Origin: JAEZHK01 sp964575255
GTDB taxonomy: Bacteria; Bacillota; Clostridia; Christensenellales; Aristaeellaceae
Assembly: GCA_964575255.1 (NCBI GenBank)
Contig: CAZNPZ010000009.1
Coordinates: 1-64,000, forward strand
DNA: 64,000 nt
Direction: 5' to 3'
Shown piece by piece: positions 1 to 8,899 of the stretch (its first letter is position 1; each line of letters begins with the position of its first letter). The notes below the pieces were generated by a model. The model saw only the letters and a list, made by a program, of their open reading frames with translations. It made no database searches and was not told where the DNA came from. A program made the translations under genes and the position numbers.

Positions 1-2520
1 AACATCACGGGGCAACTCCACATGGGGCACGCGCTGGACACGCTGCCGCAGGACGTGCTGACCCGCTACCACCGCATGAAGGGTGACCCGACGCTGTGGC
101 TGCCGGGTACCGACCACGCGTCGATCGCCACGGAAGTCAAGATCGTCGACGCACTCAAAAAAGAGGGTGTCACCAAACAGGATCTTGGCCGCGAGGAGTT
201 TTTGCGCCGCGCATGGGCGTGGCGAAACGAGTACGGGCGGCGCATCACGCAGCAGCAGCGCAGGCTTGGCGCCAGCTGCGACTGGACGCGCGAGCGGTTC
301 ACGATGGACGAGGGGCTCAACCGCGCGGTGGTCGAGGTGTTTGTGCGCCTCTACGAAAAAGGGCTGATCTACCGCGGCAACCGCATCATTAACTGGTGCC
401 CGGTGTGCAAGACCGCGCTCTCCGACGCCGAGGTGGAGTACGAAGAGGTGACCGCGAGCCTCTGGTACATCCGCTACCCCGGCGAAGACGGCGGCGAAGG
501 CGTAGTGGTCGCGACCACCCGACCCGAGACCATGCTGGGCGACACTGGCGTGGCCGTGAACCCGGAGGACGAACGCTACACGGGCATCGTGGGCAAGAAC
601 GTGATCCTGCCAATCGTCGGGCGCGCGCTGCCTGTGGTGGCGGACGACTACGTGGATCCGGCGTTCGGCACCGGCGCGGTCAAGATGACCCCGGCGCACG
701 ACCCGAACGACTTCGAGGTCGCGAAGCGGCACGACCTACCGGTACTGCGCGTATTGAACGACGACGGCACGATGAACGAGGCCGCCGGGCGCTTCCAGGG
801 CATGACGCGGCAGGAATGCCGCAAGGCGGTGCTCGCAGAGTTGGAGGCGCTGGGTCTTCTGGTCAAGACCGAGCCGCTCACCCACAACGTGGGCGCGTGC
901 TACCGCTGCCACGACACGGTGGAGCCACTGGTGTCCACCCAGTGGTTTGTGAAGATGAAGCCGCTGGCGGAGCCCGCCGTCAAGTACGCGCAAACCGGGG
1001 AACTCAAGTTCGTGCCGGAGCGGTTCACCAAGGTGTACCTCAACTGGATGGAGAACATCCGCGACTGGTGCGTCTCCCGCCAGCTCTGGTGGGGGCATCG
1101 CATTCCCGCCTACTACTGCGAGGACTGCGGCGAGATGGTGGTCGCGCGCACCGCGCCCGGCGCGTGCCCGAAGTGCGGAAGCGCGCACCTGCATCAGGAC
1201 GAGGACGTGCTGGACACCTGGTTCTCCTCGGCGCTGTGGCCGTTCTCGACGCTGGGCTGGCCGGAGGAGACCGAAGACCTGAAATATTTCTACCCGACCT
1301 CGGTCATGCTGTCGGGCTACGACATCATCTTCTTCTGGGACGCGAGGATGATCTTCTCCGGCATTGAGCAGATGGGGAGTCTCCCGTTTGACACGGTGGC
1401 GCTGCATGGGCTGGTGCGGGACGCGCAGGGGCGGAAGATGTCGAAGTCCCTCGGAAACGGCATTGACCCGCTGGACGTGATCGACCAGTACGGCTGCGAC
1501 GCGCTCCGCTTCTCGCTCGCGATGGGCGTCGCGCCCGGCGGCGACGTGCGCGTGTCCAATGAAAAATTTGAGGCGTTCCGGAACTTCGCGAACAAGGTGT
1601 GGAACGCGTCCCGGTTTGTTCTAATGAACCTGAACGGGGAAGCGCCCGCTGAATTATCCTCCATCGACCCGTCGCTCCTCGAAGCGCCCGACCGCTGGAT
1701 TCTGACGAAGTTCCACGAGGCGATCAAGGGCGTGTCGAATGGCCTTGAAACCTACGACCTGGGGCTGTCGGCGCAGAAGATCTACGACTTCGCGTGGAGC
1801 GAGTTCTGCGACTGGTACATCGAGATGGCGAAGCCGCGCCTGTCGGACGAGGCGGGCGCGCCGGTCGCCCGCGCGGTGCTCTACCATGTGCTGATCGGGC
1901 TTCTGAAGCTTCTGCACCCGTTCATGCCGTTCATCACCGACGAGGTGTACCACCACCTGCCCGGCTGCGAAGGCTCGATCATGGTGAAGCGCTGGCCGGA
2001 AATCGACGCCGAGCGCGACTTCCCGGAGGACGCGCGCTTGATGGAGGGCGTGATGGACATCATCCGCGCGGTTCGGAACCTGCGCGCCGAGATGAACGTG
2101 GCCGCCGGGCGCAAGGCGCGCCTGATCGTCCGCCCGCGGGGCGGCGCGATCGACTGGCGCGGCGCGATCGCCTCCGCCGAAGTCTACTTCAAGCGGCTGG
2201 CTTCCGCGAGCGCGCTGGAGCTGATCTCAGACGCCGACCCCAATCCGGACAAGGCCGCGTCCGCCGTGACGGACGCCTGCCAGCTGTTCATGCCGCTGGG
2301 CGATCTGGTGGATGTGGACAAGGAAATCGCCCGGCTCGGCAAAGACCGCGACGCGATCCTCCGCGACATCGCGCGCGGCGAGGCGATGCTGAAAAACGAG
2401 GGCTTCCTCTCGAAAGCCCCCGCGCAGCTGGTCGAAACCGAAAAGGGCAAGCTGGAAACCGCCCGCAAGACCCTCGAAACCCTCGCCGCGCGCATCGCCG
2501 AACTGGACGCGCTGAGGTAA
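1..2520 (+). CDS. valS: Valyl-tRNA synthetase, 5'-truncated by the window edge
   Basis: Class Ia aminoacyl-tRNA synthetase that charges tRNA-Val in the cytoplasm. The reading frame is open from base 1 and begins inside the signature NITGQLHMGHAL, so only a short N-terminal piece (roughly 40-50 residues by family comparison) lies outside the window. The HIGH-class motif (HMGH) and the KMSKS loop (GRKMSKSLGN, near base 1430) are intact. Between them lies the editing-domain region (TTRPETMLGDT), and Cys pairs near bases 1117-1180 look like the zinc insert. The C-terminus ends in the charged coiled-coil arm typical of ValRS. No folC follows, unlike many Bacillota; the next 360 bases are non-coding hairpins. 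Identification is very secure. Confidence 0.97.
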   Translation, partial: NITGQLHMGHALDTLPQDVLTRYHRMKGDPTLWLPGTDHASIATEVKIVDALKKEGVTKQDLGREEFLRRAWAWRNEYGRRITQQQRRLGASCDWTRERFTMDEGLNRAVVEVFVRLYEKGLIYRGNRIINWCPVCKTALSDAEVEYEEVTASLWYIRYPGEDGGEGVVVATTRPETMLGDTGVAVNPEDERYTGIVGKNVILPIVGRALPVVADDYVDPAFGTGAVKMTPAHDPNDFEVAKRHDLPVLRVLNDDGTMNEAAGRFQGMTRQECRKAVLAELEALGLLVKTEPLTHNVGACYRCHDTVEPLVSTQWFVKMKPLAEPAVKYAQTGELKFVPERFTKVYLNWMENIRDWCVSRQLWWGHRIPAYYCEDCGEMVVARTAPGACPKCGSAHLHQDEDVLDTWFSSALWPFSTLGWPEETEDLKYFYPTSVMLSGYDIIFFWDARMIFSGIEQMGSLPFDTVALHGLVRDAQGRKMSKSLGNGIDPLDVIDQYGCDALRFSLAMGVAPGGDVRVSNEKFEAFRNFANKVWNASRFVLMNLNGEAPAELSSIDPSLLEAPDRWILTKFHEAIKGVSNGLETYDLGLSAQKIYDFAWSEFCDWYIEMAKPRLSDEAGAPVARAVLYHVLIGLLKLLHPFMPFITDEVYHHLPGCEGSIMVKRWPEIDAERDFPEDARLMEGVMDIIRAVRNLRAEMNVAAGRKARLIVRPRGGAIDWRGAIASAEVYFKRLASASALELISDADPNPDKAASAVTDACQLFMPLGDLVDVDKEIARLGKDRDAILRDIARGEAMLKNEGFLSKAPAQLVETEKGKLETARKTLETLAARIAELDALR

Positions 2521-2882
2521 GGGAGGCGGGGGAGGCGATGGAACGCGGGGGCGCTGCCCCGCTCCCCCGCCAGGAGCAGTGCTCCTGGACCTCCACTTTA
2601 AAATTCTGTAAAAAGGGCTGTCATACTGGGTTCCTTCCAGTGTGGCAGCCCGTAGCGCTTCATCTCTGGGGAGGGTGTCGGGAGGGCCGAGGCCCTCTCG
2701 ACGCTCCATCAAATCCAGCGACCTGCGCGGTGGATTTGGCTTTCCTCCAAAGGCCGAGCTTGCCCGGCCGACGGGGAAAGCAACCAAAGCCGGTTTCCGC
2801 TCGCAAATCCCCGCAGGGATTTGAGGAAACCGGCTCCGTTCCAAGTGCAAAGGAAAGATGCGTCAGCAGATTTCCTTTGCGG
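2521..2882. repeat. Hairpin-rich intergenic region after valS
   Basis: This 362-base stretch has no convincing gene. It is packed with inverted repeats: a GC-rich pair near 2545-2597 (a GGGGCGCTGCCCC-type stem, then the palindrome CCAGGAGCAGTGCTCCTGG), a terminator-like hairpin at 2615-2651, a GAGGGCC/GGCCCTC hairpin near 2671-2697, a GCTTTCC/GGAAAGC hairpin near 2748-2781, a nested hairpin near 2784-2834 (AGCCGGTTTCC paired with GGAAACCGGCT), and at 2847-2880 a minus-strand copy of the GCAAAGGAAA/TTTCCTTTGC hairpin also found after the first GH3 gene. That last hairpin ends 2 nt from the stop codon of the radical SAM gene. Confidence 0.7.
2610..2651 (-). terminator. Rho-independent terminator of the metY operon
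   Basis: On the minus strand a stem of about 15 pairs (GGGCTGCCACACTGG against CCAGTATGACAGCCC, two mismatches) is followed at once by five T. It lies about 230 nt past the radical SAM stop codon, beyond the repeat hairpins, and would end the metY-kinase-radical SAM transcript. Confidence 0.6.
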
Positions 2883-4007
2883 CTAAAACACCATGTCTCC
2901 CGGTTTGTAGCCGTCAGGCAATTCTTCTTCACTCAGGAATGAAAAGTCGTCGTCGCGCAGGATTGGCAAAAATGCCGCGTACGGCATTCTTGGAAACTCG
3001 CAGGCGTAATTGCTGGCGCCGAACCAACCGCCCTCTTTGCCGCGCAGATTCAGATCCCGCGCGAATTTTGTGCGGTTCGAGCAGTCGTGGACGACCAAAT
3101 CCCAGTGTTCTTCATCGGCGATTTTCATCAGCCGCAGCGATAGTTCCCTGCTCCAGACCGGGGAGATGTACCCATGCCGGGAGATGTACATGTTCTCGCC
3201 GAAGTAGTTCCCGATGTTGTTGGGGTTCAAGTGCAGTTCCGCGCAGTTGATAAAATCAAGTCCGGTATTCAGGATCGCATCCTTCTTCTTCAATATGGCT
3301 TTGAAGAGTTCCGGCGTCATCGGCGATTCGACGCCCACGCGCTGAATATGCTTCTTTGCCGTTCTGATATGCTCGATGACCCTGTCGGAACAATTTGACG
3401 CGCCCAGGTTGAAGCGGATCTCGTCCAGCCCGGCCTCGCCCAGCGCTTTCAGATTCTCTTCGGTGGCCAGCGTTCCGTTGGTGTAAAGATGCTGATGCAC
3501 CTGCGCGTCCCGGAATTTCCGGATGACGGAATAATACTTTTCGATCTCCATGAACGGTTCCAGGTACACATAGGCGATGCCGGTTGGCTTACTCTGGACG
3601 GAGAGCAGCAGATCAATGTCCTTTTCGTAGAACTTGGTGCCTCCGATCTGCCACATGCCCTCCCCGATCGGCGGGATGCAGTCCAGTACACCGTAGTCGT
3701 AACAGAATTTGCATTCCAGATTGCATTGGTTGGTTTTCCGGACGGCGCTGAGGCCGGTGCCGAGCAGGCAGGAACGGCATCCCTGCGGGAACTTCTCTTC
3801 GCTTCCGACAAAGTACGTCCTGTTCTGAAGCGTTTTCAGGTTTTTGATTTCGGACATGAGCAGATCGTTCCTGTGATCGACCGCCGCCTCGATCTGCGCG
3901 AACGCGGCGTAGACGATTTCCTGCTGACGCGTCAGGATCTCTTCCTCTTCCGGCAATGCCGCGAAGAATTCAAACCACGTCAGGGCATTTGCCTTGGAAA
4001 TTTTCAT
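2883..4007 (-). CDS. Uncharacterised radical SAM protein
   Basis: A 374-residue radical SAM protein of unknown reaction. The canonical cluster motif CNLECKFC lies about a third of the way in and would bind a [4Fe-4S] cluster and SAM. It is preceded by another CxxC pair (GCRSC) and followed by a TIM-barrel-like stretch (YVYLEPFMEIEKYY, LYTNGTL, EIRFNLGA). The start at 4007 is chosen because AGGAGG sits 8 nt upstream; an in-frame ATG at 4034 has no such site. It is the last gene of an apparent operon with the sugar kinase (23-nt gap) and metY. Base composition looks lower in GC than its neighbours, which may mean transfer. It has no SPASM-type Cys-rich tail. Function not assignable. Confidence 0.85.
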   Translation of the reverse strand: MKISKANALTWFEFFAALPEEEEILTRQQEIVYAAFAQIEAAVDHRNDLLMSEIKNLKTLQNRTYFVGSEEKFPQGCRSCLLGTGLSAVRKTNQCNLECKFCYDYGVLDCIPPIGEGMWQIGGTKFYEKDIDLLLSVQSKPTGIAYVYLEPFMEIEKYYSVIRKFRDAQVHQHLYTNGTLATEENLKALGEAGLDEIRFNLGASNCSDRVIEHIRTAKKHIQRVGVESPMTPELFKAILKKKDAILNTGLDFINCAELHLNPNNIGNYFGENMYISRHGYISPVWSRELSLRLMKIADEEHWDLVVHDCSNRTKFARDLNLRGKEGGWFGASNYACEFPRMPYAAFLPILRDDDFSFLSEEELPDGYKPGDMVF

Positions 4008-4030
4008 GCGGGAACCTCCTAACGCCTTCG

Positions 4031-5137
4031 TCATTCCTCGGCCAGCCTGGTCACGAAATCAGTCATCTGATCGTACTTTTCCTCGATGTCCGTGAGCAGC
4101 TTCATCTGCGCGCGGGCTCGGACGAGGTTGTGCTCCGGCGACTTGACCTTGAAGTAGAGGTCTCCGTCGATGTAGTCGGTCAGAAAGCGCATCGCGAGCT
4201 CGCAGGTCATGACCTTCGCGCCGAGCGGCATCAAGAGCAGTTCTTCTTTTGTGAGGAAGCCTTTCGTCTCCTGAAAGAAGCCGCGGGTGAACTCGTAGAA
4301 CTTGTCCATGTCCAGCGCGATTTTTGACGTGTCCGGCTCGTCCTCGGCGGCGGTGGACGCGCCGAAGCGGATCGCGTCGCCGTAGTCGTAGAGCGACGAA
4401 CCCGGCATCACGGTGTCCAGGTCGATCACGCAGATGGCCTCGCCGGTGGCGTCGTCGATCATTACGTTGTTGACCTTGGTGTCGTTGTGGGTCACCCGCA
4501 CCGGGAGCGACCCGTCCGCCAGCTTTTTCACAATCTGGCCCATCATCCTGCGGCGCTCGAAGAAGAACTCGATCTCGTCCTCCAGTTCCGCGACGCGCCC
4601 GGCGCGGTCGTCCGCAACCGACTGGACGAACGCGTAGAACCTGCGCGTCGTATGGTGGAAGCTGGGGATGGTCTCAAACAGTTCCTCGGCCGGGAAGTCG
4701 AAGAGACGCCGCTGGAACATGCCAAAGCCGCGCCCGGCCTCAAAGAACTGACCCGGCTTTTCCACCTGATCGTAGGCGGTGGCGTTTTCGATGAAATGGT
4801 ACGCGCGCCAGAAGCCGCCCTCCGCGTCTTTATAAAGCGCCTTGCCGTCCCGCGCGGGCACCAGCTCCAGCACGTGCCGCTTGGGGTTCATGCCCTCGGC
4901 GACGAGCCTGTCGCGCAGGTGCCCGGTCACCCGCTCGATGTTGTGCATCACCTTCGCGGGTTCCTTGAAAACATAGTTGTTGATGTGCTGCAGCGTGTAG
5001 TGCAGCGCCCGCCCGCCCGACTGGTACACCAGATGGTAGGTAAAGTTGATGTTGCCGGAGTGAAGCTCCTCAACCGACTGGTACTTCCCCTCAAACCGGA
5101 ACTCCGGCAGCACGTGCTTGATTTCATTATACAGCAT
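4031..5137 (-). CDS. nahK: N-acetylhexosamine 1-kinase-like sugar kinase (APH fold)
   Basis: A 368-residue aminoglycoside-phosphotransferase-fold kinase closely resembling bifidobacterial NahK, which phosphorylates GlcNAc or GalNAc at C1 for the lacto-N-biose/galacto-N-biose pathway. Recognisable blocks: GNINFTYHLVYQ (about 29-39), YTLQHINNYVF (47-57), the catalytic loop VTHNDTKVNN (215-224, putative base Asp219), IDLDTVMPG (238-246, metal-binding Asp), GDAIRFGASTAAEDE (253-267) and PEHNLVRAR near the C-terminus. Start at 5137 has AGGGGT upstream; it begins 4 nt after the metY stop, so the two are probably co-translated. Assignment to the NahK group is from remembered family sequence, so substrate (hexosamine or another sugar) is an inference. 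A galT-type gene lies at 39.6 kb. Confidence 0.82.
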   Translation of the reverse strand: MLYNEIKHVLPEFRFEGKYQSVEELHSGNINFTYHLVYQSGGRALHYTLQHINNYVFKEPAKVMHNIERVTGHLRDRLVAEGMNPKRHVLELVPARDGKALYKDAEGGFWRAYHFIENATAYDQVEKPGQFFEAGRGFGMFQRRLFDFPAEELFETIPSFHHTTRRFYAFVQSVADDRAGRVAELEDEIEFFFERRRMMGQIVKKLADGSLPVRVTHNDTKVNNVMIDDATGEAICVIDLDTVMPGSSLYDYGDAIRFGASTAAEDEPDTSKIALDMDKFYEFTRGFFQETKGFLTKEELLLMPLGAKVMTCELAMRFLTDYIDGDLYFKVKSPEHNLVRARAQMKLLTDIEEKYDQMTDFVTRLAEE

Positions 5138-5141
5138 GCGG

Positions 5142-6428
5142 CTACCCCTGCGATGCGGCAAGCGCGGCTTCGAGGTCTTCGATCAGGTCGTCCGCGTCTT
5201 CCAGACCCACCGACATGCGGATCAGGTCGGCGGGCACCCCTGCGTTGTTCAGTTCTTCTTCGCTGAGTTGCCCGTGGGTGGTGGACGCCGGGTGGATAAT
5301 TAAGGATTTCGCGTCCGCGACGTTCGCGAGGTGGCTGAAGATGGTCAGCGCCTCGATGAACTTGATGCCCGCGTCATAGCCGCCACGGATGCCGAACGTC
5401 ATGATGCTGCCCGCGCCCTTTGGCAGATACTGTTCTTTCCGGGCATGATACTTGTCGCCGGGCAGGCCCGGATAGTTGACCCAGGAGACCGCAGGATGAT
5501 TTGCGAGGAAGGAAGCAACCTTTTCGGCGTTGCGGCAGTGGCGCTCGACGCGCAGCGACAGCGTCTCAAGCCCCAGAAGCAGCAAAAACGCGTTGAACGG
5601 GCTGAGGCACGCGCCCACGTCCCGAAGCCCCTGCGCGCGCGCCTTCATCGCGAACGGCGCGGCCTGATCCGCGTACACCATGCCGTGGTAGCTGTCGTCC
5701 GGCAGGTTGAAGTCGGCAAAACGCGGGTTGCCCTTCCACGGGAAGGTTCCAAGATCGACGATCGCGCCGCCCAGCGCCGCGCCGTGGCCGCCGACGTACT
5801 TGGTGAGCGAATGCACCGAAATGTCCACGCCGAAATCCTTCAATTGGATCAGGTAGGGCGATGCGAACGTGTTGTCCACGATTACCGGAAGGCCATGCTT
5901 ATGGGCGAGGGCTGTCAACGCCAGGATATCGGGGATGTTCATGCCGGGGTTCCCGATCGTCTCAAAGTACAGCGCGCGGGTTTTTTCGTTGATCGCGCCC
6001 TCGATGCCACGAAGGTCGTCGATATCAAACAAACGCACCTTGATCCCATAGCGCTCCGGGAAGCGGCGGGTAAACAACGTGTACGTACCGCCGTAGAGCG
6101 ACTGGGCGGAGATGATTTCGTCGCCCGCCACCGCGAGGTTCAGAATCGCCGCGGAGATCGCCGCCATACCCGACGAAAACGCCAGCGCCGCCGCGCCCCC
6201 CTCCAGCGCCGCAAGCCGCTTTTCAAGCACGTCCGTCGTGGGGTTCATGATGCGGGTGTAGATGTTACCTTCTTTCGTCAGCGCGAACACGTCGGCGGCA
6301 TCCTGAACGCTGTCGAACGTGTAGGAAGTGGTCATGTAGATCGGCACCGCGCGGGATTTTGTCGCGGGGTCGGGTTTTTGCCCGGCGTGGGCCTGCAGCG
6401 TATCAAAGCGCGGGTTTTTCAGCGACAT
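5142..6428 (-). CDS. metY: O-acetylhomoserine sulfhydrylase (Cys/Met metabolism PLP enzyme)
   Basis: A 428-residue PLP-dependent gamma-replacement enzyme that makes homocysteine from O-acetylhomoserine and sulfide. Typical blocks: FDTLQAHAG at the N-terminus, SYTFDS, YTRIMNPTTDVLE, FSSGMAAI, SLYGGTYTLF, ETIGNPGMN, the PLP lysine in SVHSLTKYVGGHG (Lys210), and the C-terminal HPASTTHGQL. Length fits MetY (about 430) rather than MetB/MetC (about 380). Two in-frame ATGs at 6434 and 6428 follow AAAGGGG; the inner one has the better spacing (8 nt). It heads a minus-strand operon with a sugar 1-kinase and a radical SAM gene. No SAM riboswitch fits in the short leader. Confidence 0.93.
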   Translation of the reverse strand: MSLKNPRFDTLQAHAGQKPDPATKSRAVPIYMTTSYTFDSVQDAADVFALTKEGNIYTRIMNPTTDVLEKRLAALEGGAAALAFSSGMAAISAAILNLAVAGDEIISAQSLYGGTYTLFTRRFPERYGIKVRLFDIDDLRGIEGAINEKTRALYFETIGNPGMNIPDILALTALAHKHGLPVIVDNTFASPYLIQLKDFGVDISVHSLTKYVGGHGAALGGAIVDLGTFPWKGNPRFADFNLPDDSYHGMVYADQAAPFAMKARAQGLRDVGACLSPFNAFLLLLGLETLSLRVERHCRNAEKVASFLANHPAVSWVNYPGLPGDKYHARKEQYLPKGAGSIMTFGIRGGYDAGIKFIEALTIFSHLANVADAKSLIIHPASTTHGQLSEEELNNAGVPADLIRMSVGLEDADDLIEDLEAALAASQG

Positions 6429-6481
6429 GGTCATGTCCCCTTTCGCATATACGGGCATCGCATCGAAATTGCATTAGGGGC

Positions 6482-6510
6482 ATTATATCAGATTTGGGCG
6501 CGCTTGACAA
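6482..6510 (-). promoter_or_regulatory. Sigma-A promoter of the metY operon
   Basis: On the minus strand: -35 TTGTCA (6505-6510), 17-nt spacer, -10 TATAAT (6482-6487). The -35 box overlaps five bases of the -35 of the divergent cation-efflux promoter, so the two promoters cannot both be bound at once. Confidence 0.8.
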
Positions 6511-6532
6511 CGCGCGCGGACGGCCTTATAAT
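6504..6532 (+). promoter_or_regulatory. Consensus sigma-A promoter of the cation-efflux gene
   Basis: TTGACA (6504-6509), 17-nt spacer, TATAAT (6527-6532). This is a perfect consensus promoter 30 nt upstream of the TTG start at 6563. Confidence 0.85.
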
Positions 6533-6562
6533 CAATGCTATTTCTCCACAGGGGGGGTTCCT

Positions 6563-7735
6563 TTGGTCGATTTTCTCTTGAGGAAGTTCGTGAAAGGCTA
6601 CGGCGGAGCGATGGACGAGGCCGTCCGGTCACGCGTCGGCATGCTGGCGGGCGGGCTTGGCATCGGGTTCAACCTGTTGCTGTTTTCGATGAAGCTCGCG
6701 ATCGGCATCCTGTCCGGTTCGGTCGCGATCCTGTCCGACGCGTTCAACAACATCTCCGACACCGGTTCCTCGGTGGTGGCTTTGATCGGCATGCGCTTGG
6801 CCGCGCGGAGGCCCGACCGGGAGCACCCGTTCGGACACGGCCGTGCGGAATACGTGAGCGCGCTGATCGTCGCGATGATGATCCTGCTGGTCGCGGTGGA
6901 ACTTCTGAAGGAATCGGTGACCAAGCTGATCAGCCCCGAACCGGTCTCGGTCAGCGTCCCGATGCTGATCGCGTTGGTCGCATCGATCCTTGTGAAACTC
7001 TTCATGTTCGGCTACAACCGCGCGCTGGGCAGGCGCATTGATTCGAGCGTTTTGATGGCAGCGGCGTCCGACAGCCGGAACGACGTGATCGTGACGACGA
7101 TGATCATTTTAAGCGCGCTGGCCGGCACGTACCTGGGCTGGCGCGTCGACGCGCCAGCCGGTATCCTGGTATCGCTCTTCATCTTCTACGGGGGCGTGAA
7201 GATCGCGAAGGACGTGATCACCCAAATTCTGGGCGGCGAGCCCGACCCGGAACTGGTGAAAACGATCACCGCCATCGTATGCGCGGGCGAGGGCATCGTC
7301 GGCGTGCATGATCTGATCGTCCACGACTACGGCCCGGAGCGGCGCATGGCCTCGGTGCACGCGGAAGTGGACGAGCGCGCCGACATCCGCACCATCCACG
7401 AGTCCATCGACGCCGCGGAGCGGAAAATCCTGAAGGAACTGGGCGTGCCGGTGGTCATCCACATGGATCCGGTGGCGCTCCACTGCGACCGCACCAAGCG
7501 CCTGCGGCACGAGATTGAGTGCATTCTGGAGAAGGTGAATCCGGGCTTTTCGCTGCACGACTTCCAGATTGTCGAGGACGGCGATGAAGTCAACCTGGTC
7601 TTCGACCTCTCGGTGCCCGGCAAGATGCCGGAGGCGGCGCGCGAGACGGCGCTTCTTGAGATCCGGCGCGCGGCGGCGGAACTCGACCCGCGCTACCGCC
7701 TCGTGGTGCAGGTGGACAGCGACTACGGCGCTTGA
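6563..7735 (+). CDS. Cation diffusion facilitator (CDF) family efflux protein
   Basis: A 390-residue CDF transporter that would export divalent cations (Zn, Mn, Fe or Co) in exchange for protons. The N-terminal membrane domain shows the family motif LSDAFNNISDT (metal-site Asp and Asn in TM2) and GHGRAEYVSALIVA (TM3), followed by a second binding-site segment AASDSRNDVIVT (TM5). A long cytoplasmic C-terminal domain (from about residue 210) has the GVHDLIVHDYGPERR and VHMDP-type elements of the ferredoxin-like regulatory domain plus an extra about 80 residues. The start is TTG at 6563, supported by a GGGGGGG ribosome site 5 nt upstream and the perfect promoter just before. Metal specificity cannot be told from this sequence. 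Confidence 0.9.
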   Translation: MVDFLLRKFVKGYGGAMDEAVRSRVGMLAGGLGIGFNLLLFSMKLAIGILSGSVAILSDAFNNISDTGSSVVALIGMRLAARRPDREHPFGHGRAEYVSALIVAMMILLVAVELLKESVTKLISPEPVSVSVPMLIALVASILVKLFMFGYNRALGRRIDSSVLMAAASDSRNDVIVTTMIILSALAGTYLGWRVDAPAGILVSLFIFYGGVKIAKDVITQILGGEPDPELVKTITAIVCAGEGIVGVHDLIVHDYGPERRMASVHAEVDERADIRTIHESIDAAERKILKELGVPVVIHMDPVALHCDRTKRLRHEIECILEKVNPGFSLHDFQIVEDGDEVNLVFDLSVPGKMPEAARETALLEIRRAAAELDPRYRLVVQVDSDYGA

Positions 7736-7847
7736 CACCAATCCAAACCATTCTTGCATCGCTCCGGCTCCTTGCCCTGCATCGAAGAATCCTCGCCTCG
7801 TTGGATGCAGTAAGATTTCGTATTGGTATCGCGCGGCGTCTTGTTGG

Positions 7848-7876
7848 TTGACATTCGGGCACCGGGGTGATACCCT
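7848..7876 (+). promoter_or_regulatory. Promoter of the TIM-barrel epimerase gene
   Basis: TTGACA (7848-7853), 17-nt spacer ending in TGA, TACCCT (7871-7876). The -35 is perfect; the -10 is weak. It sits about 40 nt before the start at 7915. Confidence 0.5.
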
Positions 7877-7914
7877 TAAATTACATTGATGCACTTTATG
7901 GGAGGCATTCCAAT

Positions 7915-8814
7915 ATGAAACTGGGGATCAGCAGCTATTCTCTGGACTTGGACATCAAGCGGGGCGCGATGACGCTCTTTGACGTGATCGAGTGGGCGGC
8001 GCGGCAGGGCGCGGAGTGCCTTGAACTGGTTCCGTTCTCGTTTCGCTTTCAGGATGATTCCGGCAAGCTGGATATCGAATTCATCCAAAAAGTGAAGCGG
8101 CAGGCCGCCGATGCCGGACTGGAACTGATCAACTACTCGGTGCTGGCCGACCTCTGCAAGGAAGGCGACGCGTTCGAGGCGGAAGTCAAACGGCTTCAGC
8201 ACGAGGTGGACATTGTCTCCGAACTGGGCATAAAACAGATGCGCCACGACGTCTGCGCGTTCCGCCGCCCGCTTAATCAAAACGGGCTTGCCGCGTTCGA
8301 CGCGCAGCTCCCCGTCATGGCGGAAGGCGCCCGCCGCGTGACGGAATACGCGAAGGCGCGCGGCGTCCGCACGATGGTCGAGAACCACGGCTTCTTCGCC
8401 AACGGCTGCGACCGCGTGGAGCGCATCCTGAACGCCGTACACGACGACAACTACGGCCTCCTCTACGATACCGGCAACATCGCCTGCATGGATGAGGACG
8501 CCTCCGTGGCCGCTCTCCGGCTTTCAAAGATCGCGAGGATGGTTCACCTCAAGGATTTCTACATCCGCATGCGCGATCCGGGCGACGCCACCCAGTTCGA
8601 CTGCGCCGGGCACTGGTTCAAGTCGATGGCCGGACGGTACCTGCGCGGTTCGATCCTGGCGCAGGGCGATCTGGATATGTGGACGATTCTCAAAGCGCTC
8701 AAGGATTCGGCATACGACGGCGGCATCGTGATCGAATTTGAAGGGCTGGAGGACGCGCGTTACGCCACCGCCGTTTCTCTCGCGAACGCGCGCAGGATCT
8801 GGAACGAAGTTTAA
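7915..8814 (+). CDS. Sugar phosphate isomerase/epimerase family protein (AP endonuclease 2-like TIM barrel)
   Basis: A 299-residue xylose-isomerase-like TIM-barrel protein. Members interconvert or epimerise sugars, inositols or related polyols using a divalent metal. Visible metal-site segments are LELVPFSF near residue 40, MVENHGFF (Glu and His, near 158), LLYDTGNIACM (Asp near 182), MVHLKDFY (His, about 210) and IVIEFEGLED near the C-terminus. The ATG at 7915 follows GGGAGG with good spacing; the upstream in-frame extension has no such site. It stands alone with its own promoter, so the substrate cannot be read from context. Confidence 0.85.
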   Translation: MKLGISSYSLDLDIKRGAMTLFDVIEWAARQGAECLELVPFSFRFQDDSGKLDIEFIQKVKRQAADAGLELINYSVLADLCKEGDAFEAEVKRLQHEVDIVSELGIKQMRHDVCAFRRPLNQNGLAAFDAQLPVMAEGARRVTEYAKARGVRTMVENHGFFANGCDRVERILNAVHDDNYGLLYDTGNIACMDEDASVAALRLSKIARMVHLKDFYIRMRDPGDATQFDCAGHWFKSMAGRYLRGSILAQGDLDMWTILKALKDSAYDGGIVIEFEGLEDARYATAVSLANARRIWNEV

Positions 8815-8834
8815 TTCCGCGATCTGTTGCTGCA

Positions 8835-8863
8835 TTGACAGGTATGCCATGCCGTAGTATAAT
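8835..8863 (+). promoter_or_regulatory. Consensus promoter of the ABC-F gene
   Basis: TTGACA (8835-8840), 17-nt spacer, TATAAT (8858-8863): perfect consensus, followed by a structured leader of about 155 nt before the ABC-F start codon. Confidence 0.85.
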
Positions 8864-8899
8864 GCGGTTGATCTTGTGAAAGGACGGTATACCGATCGA

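Noticed and set aside
5331..6581. Long plus-strand ORF opposite metY
   Set aside because: Antisense shadow of a clearly conserved PLP enzyme; arises from high GC codon bias.
7739..7846. Possible RNA gene or terminator between the CDF and TIM-barrel genes
   Set aside because: Only weak, interrupted pairing; no T-run or conserved structure recognised.
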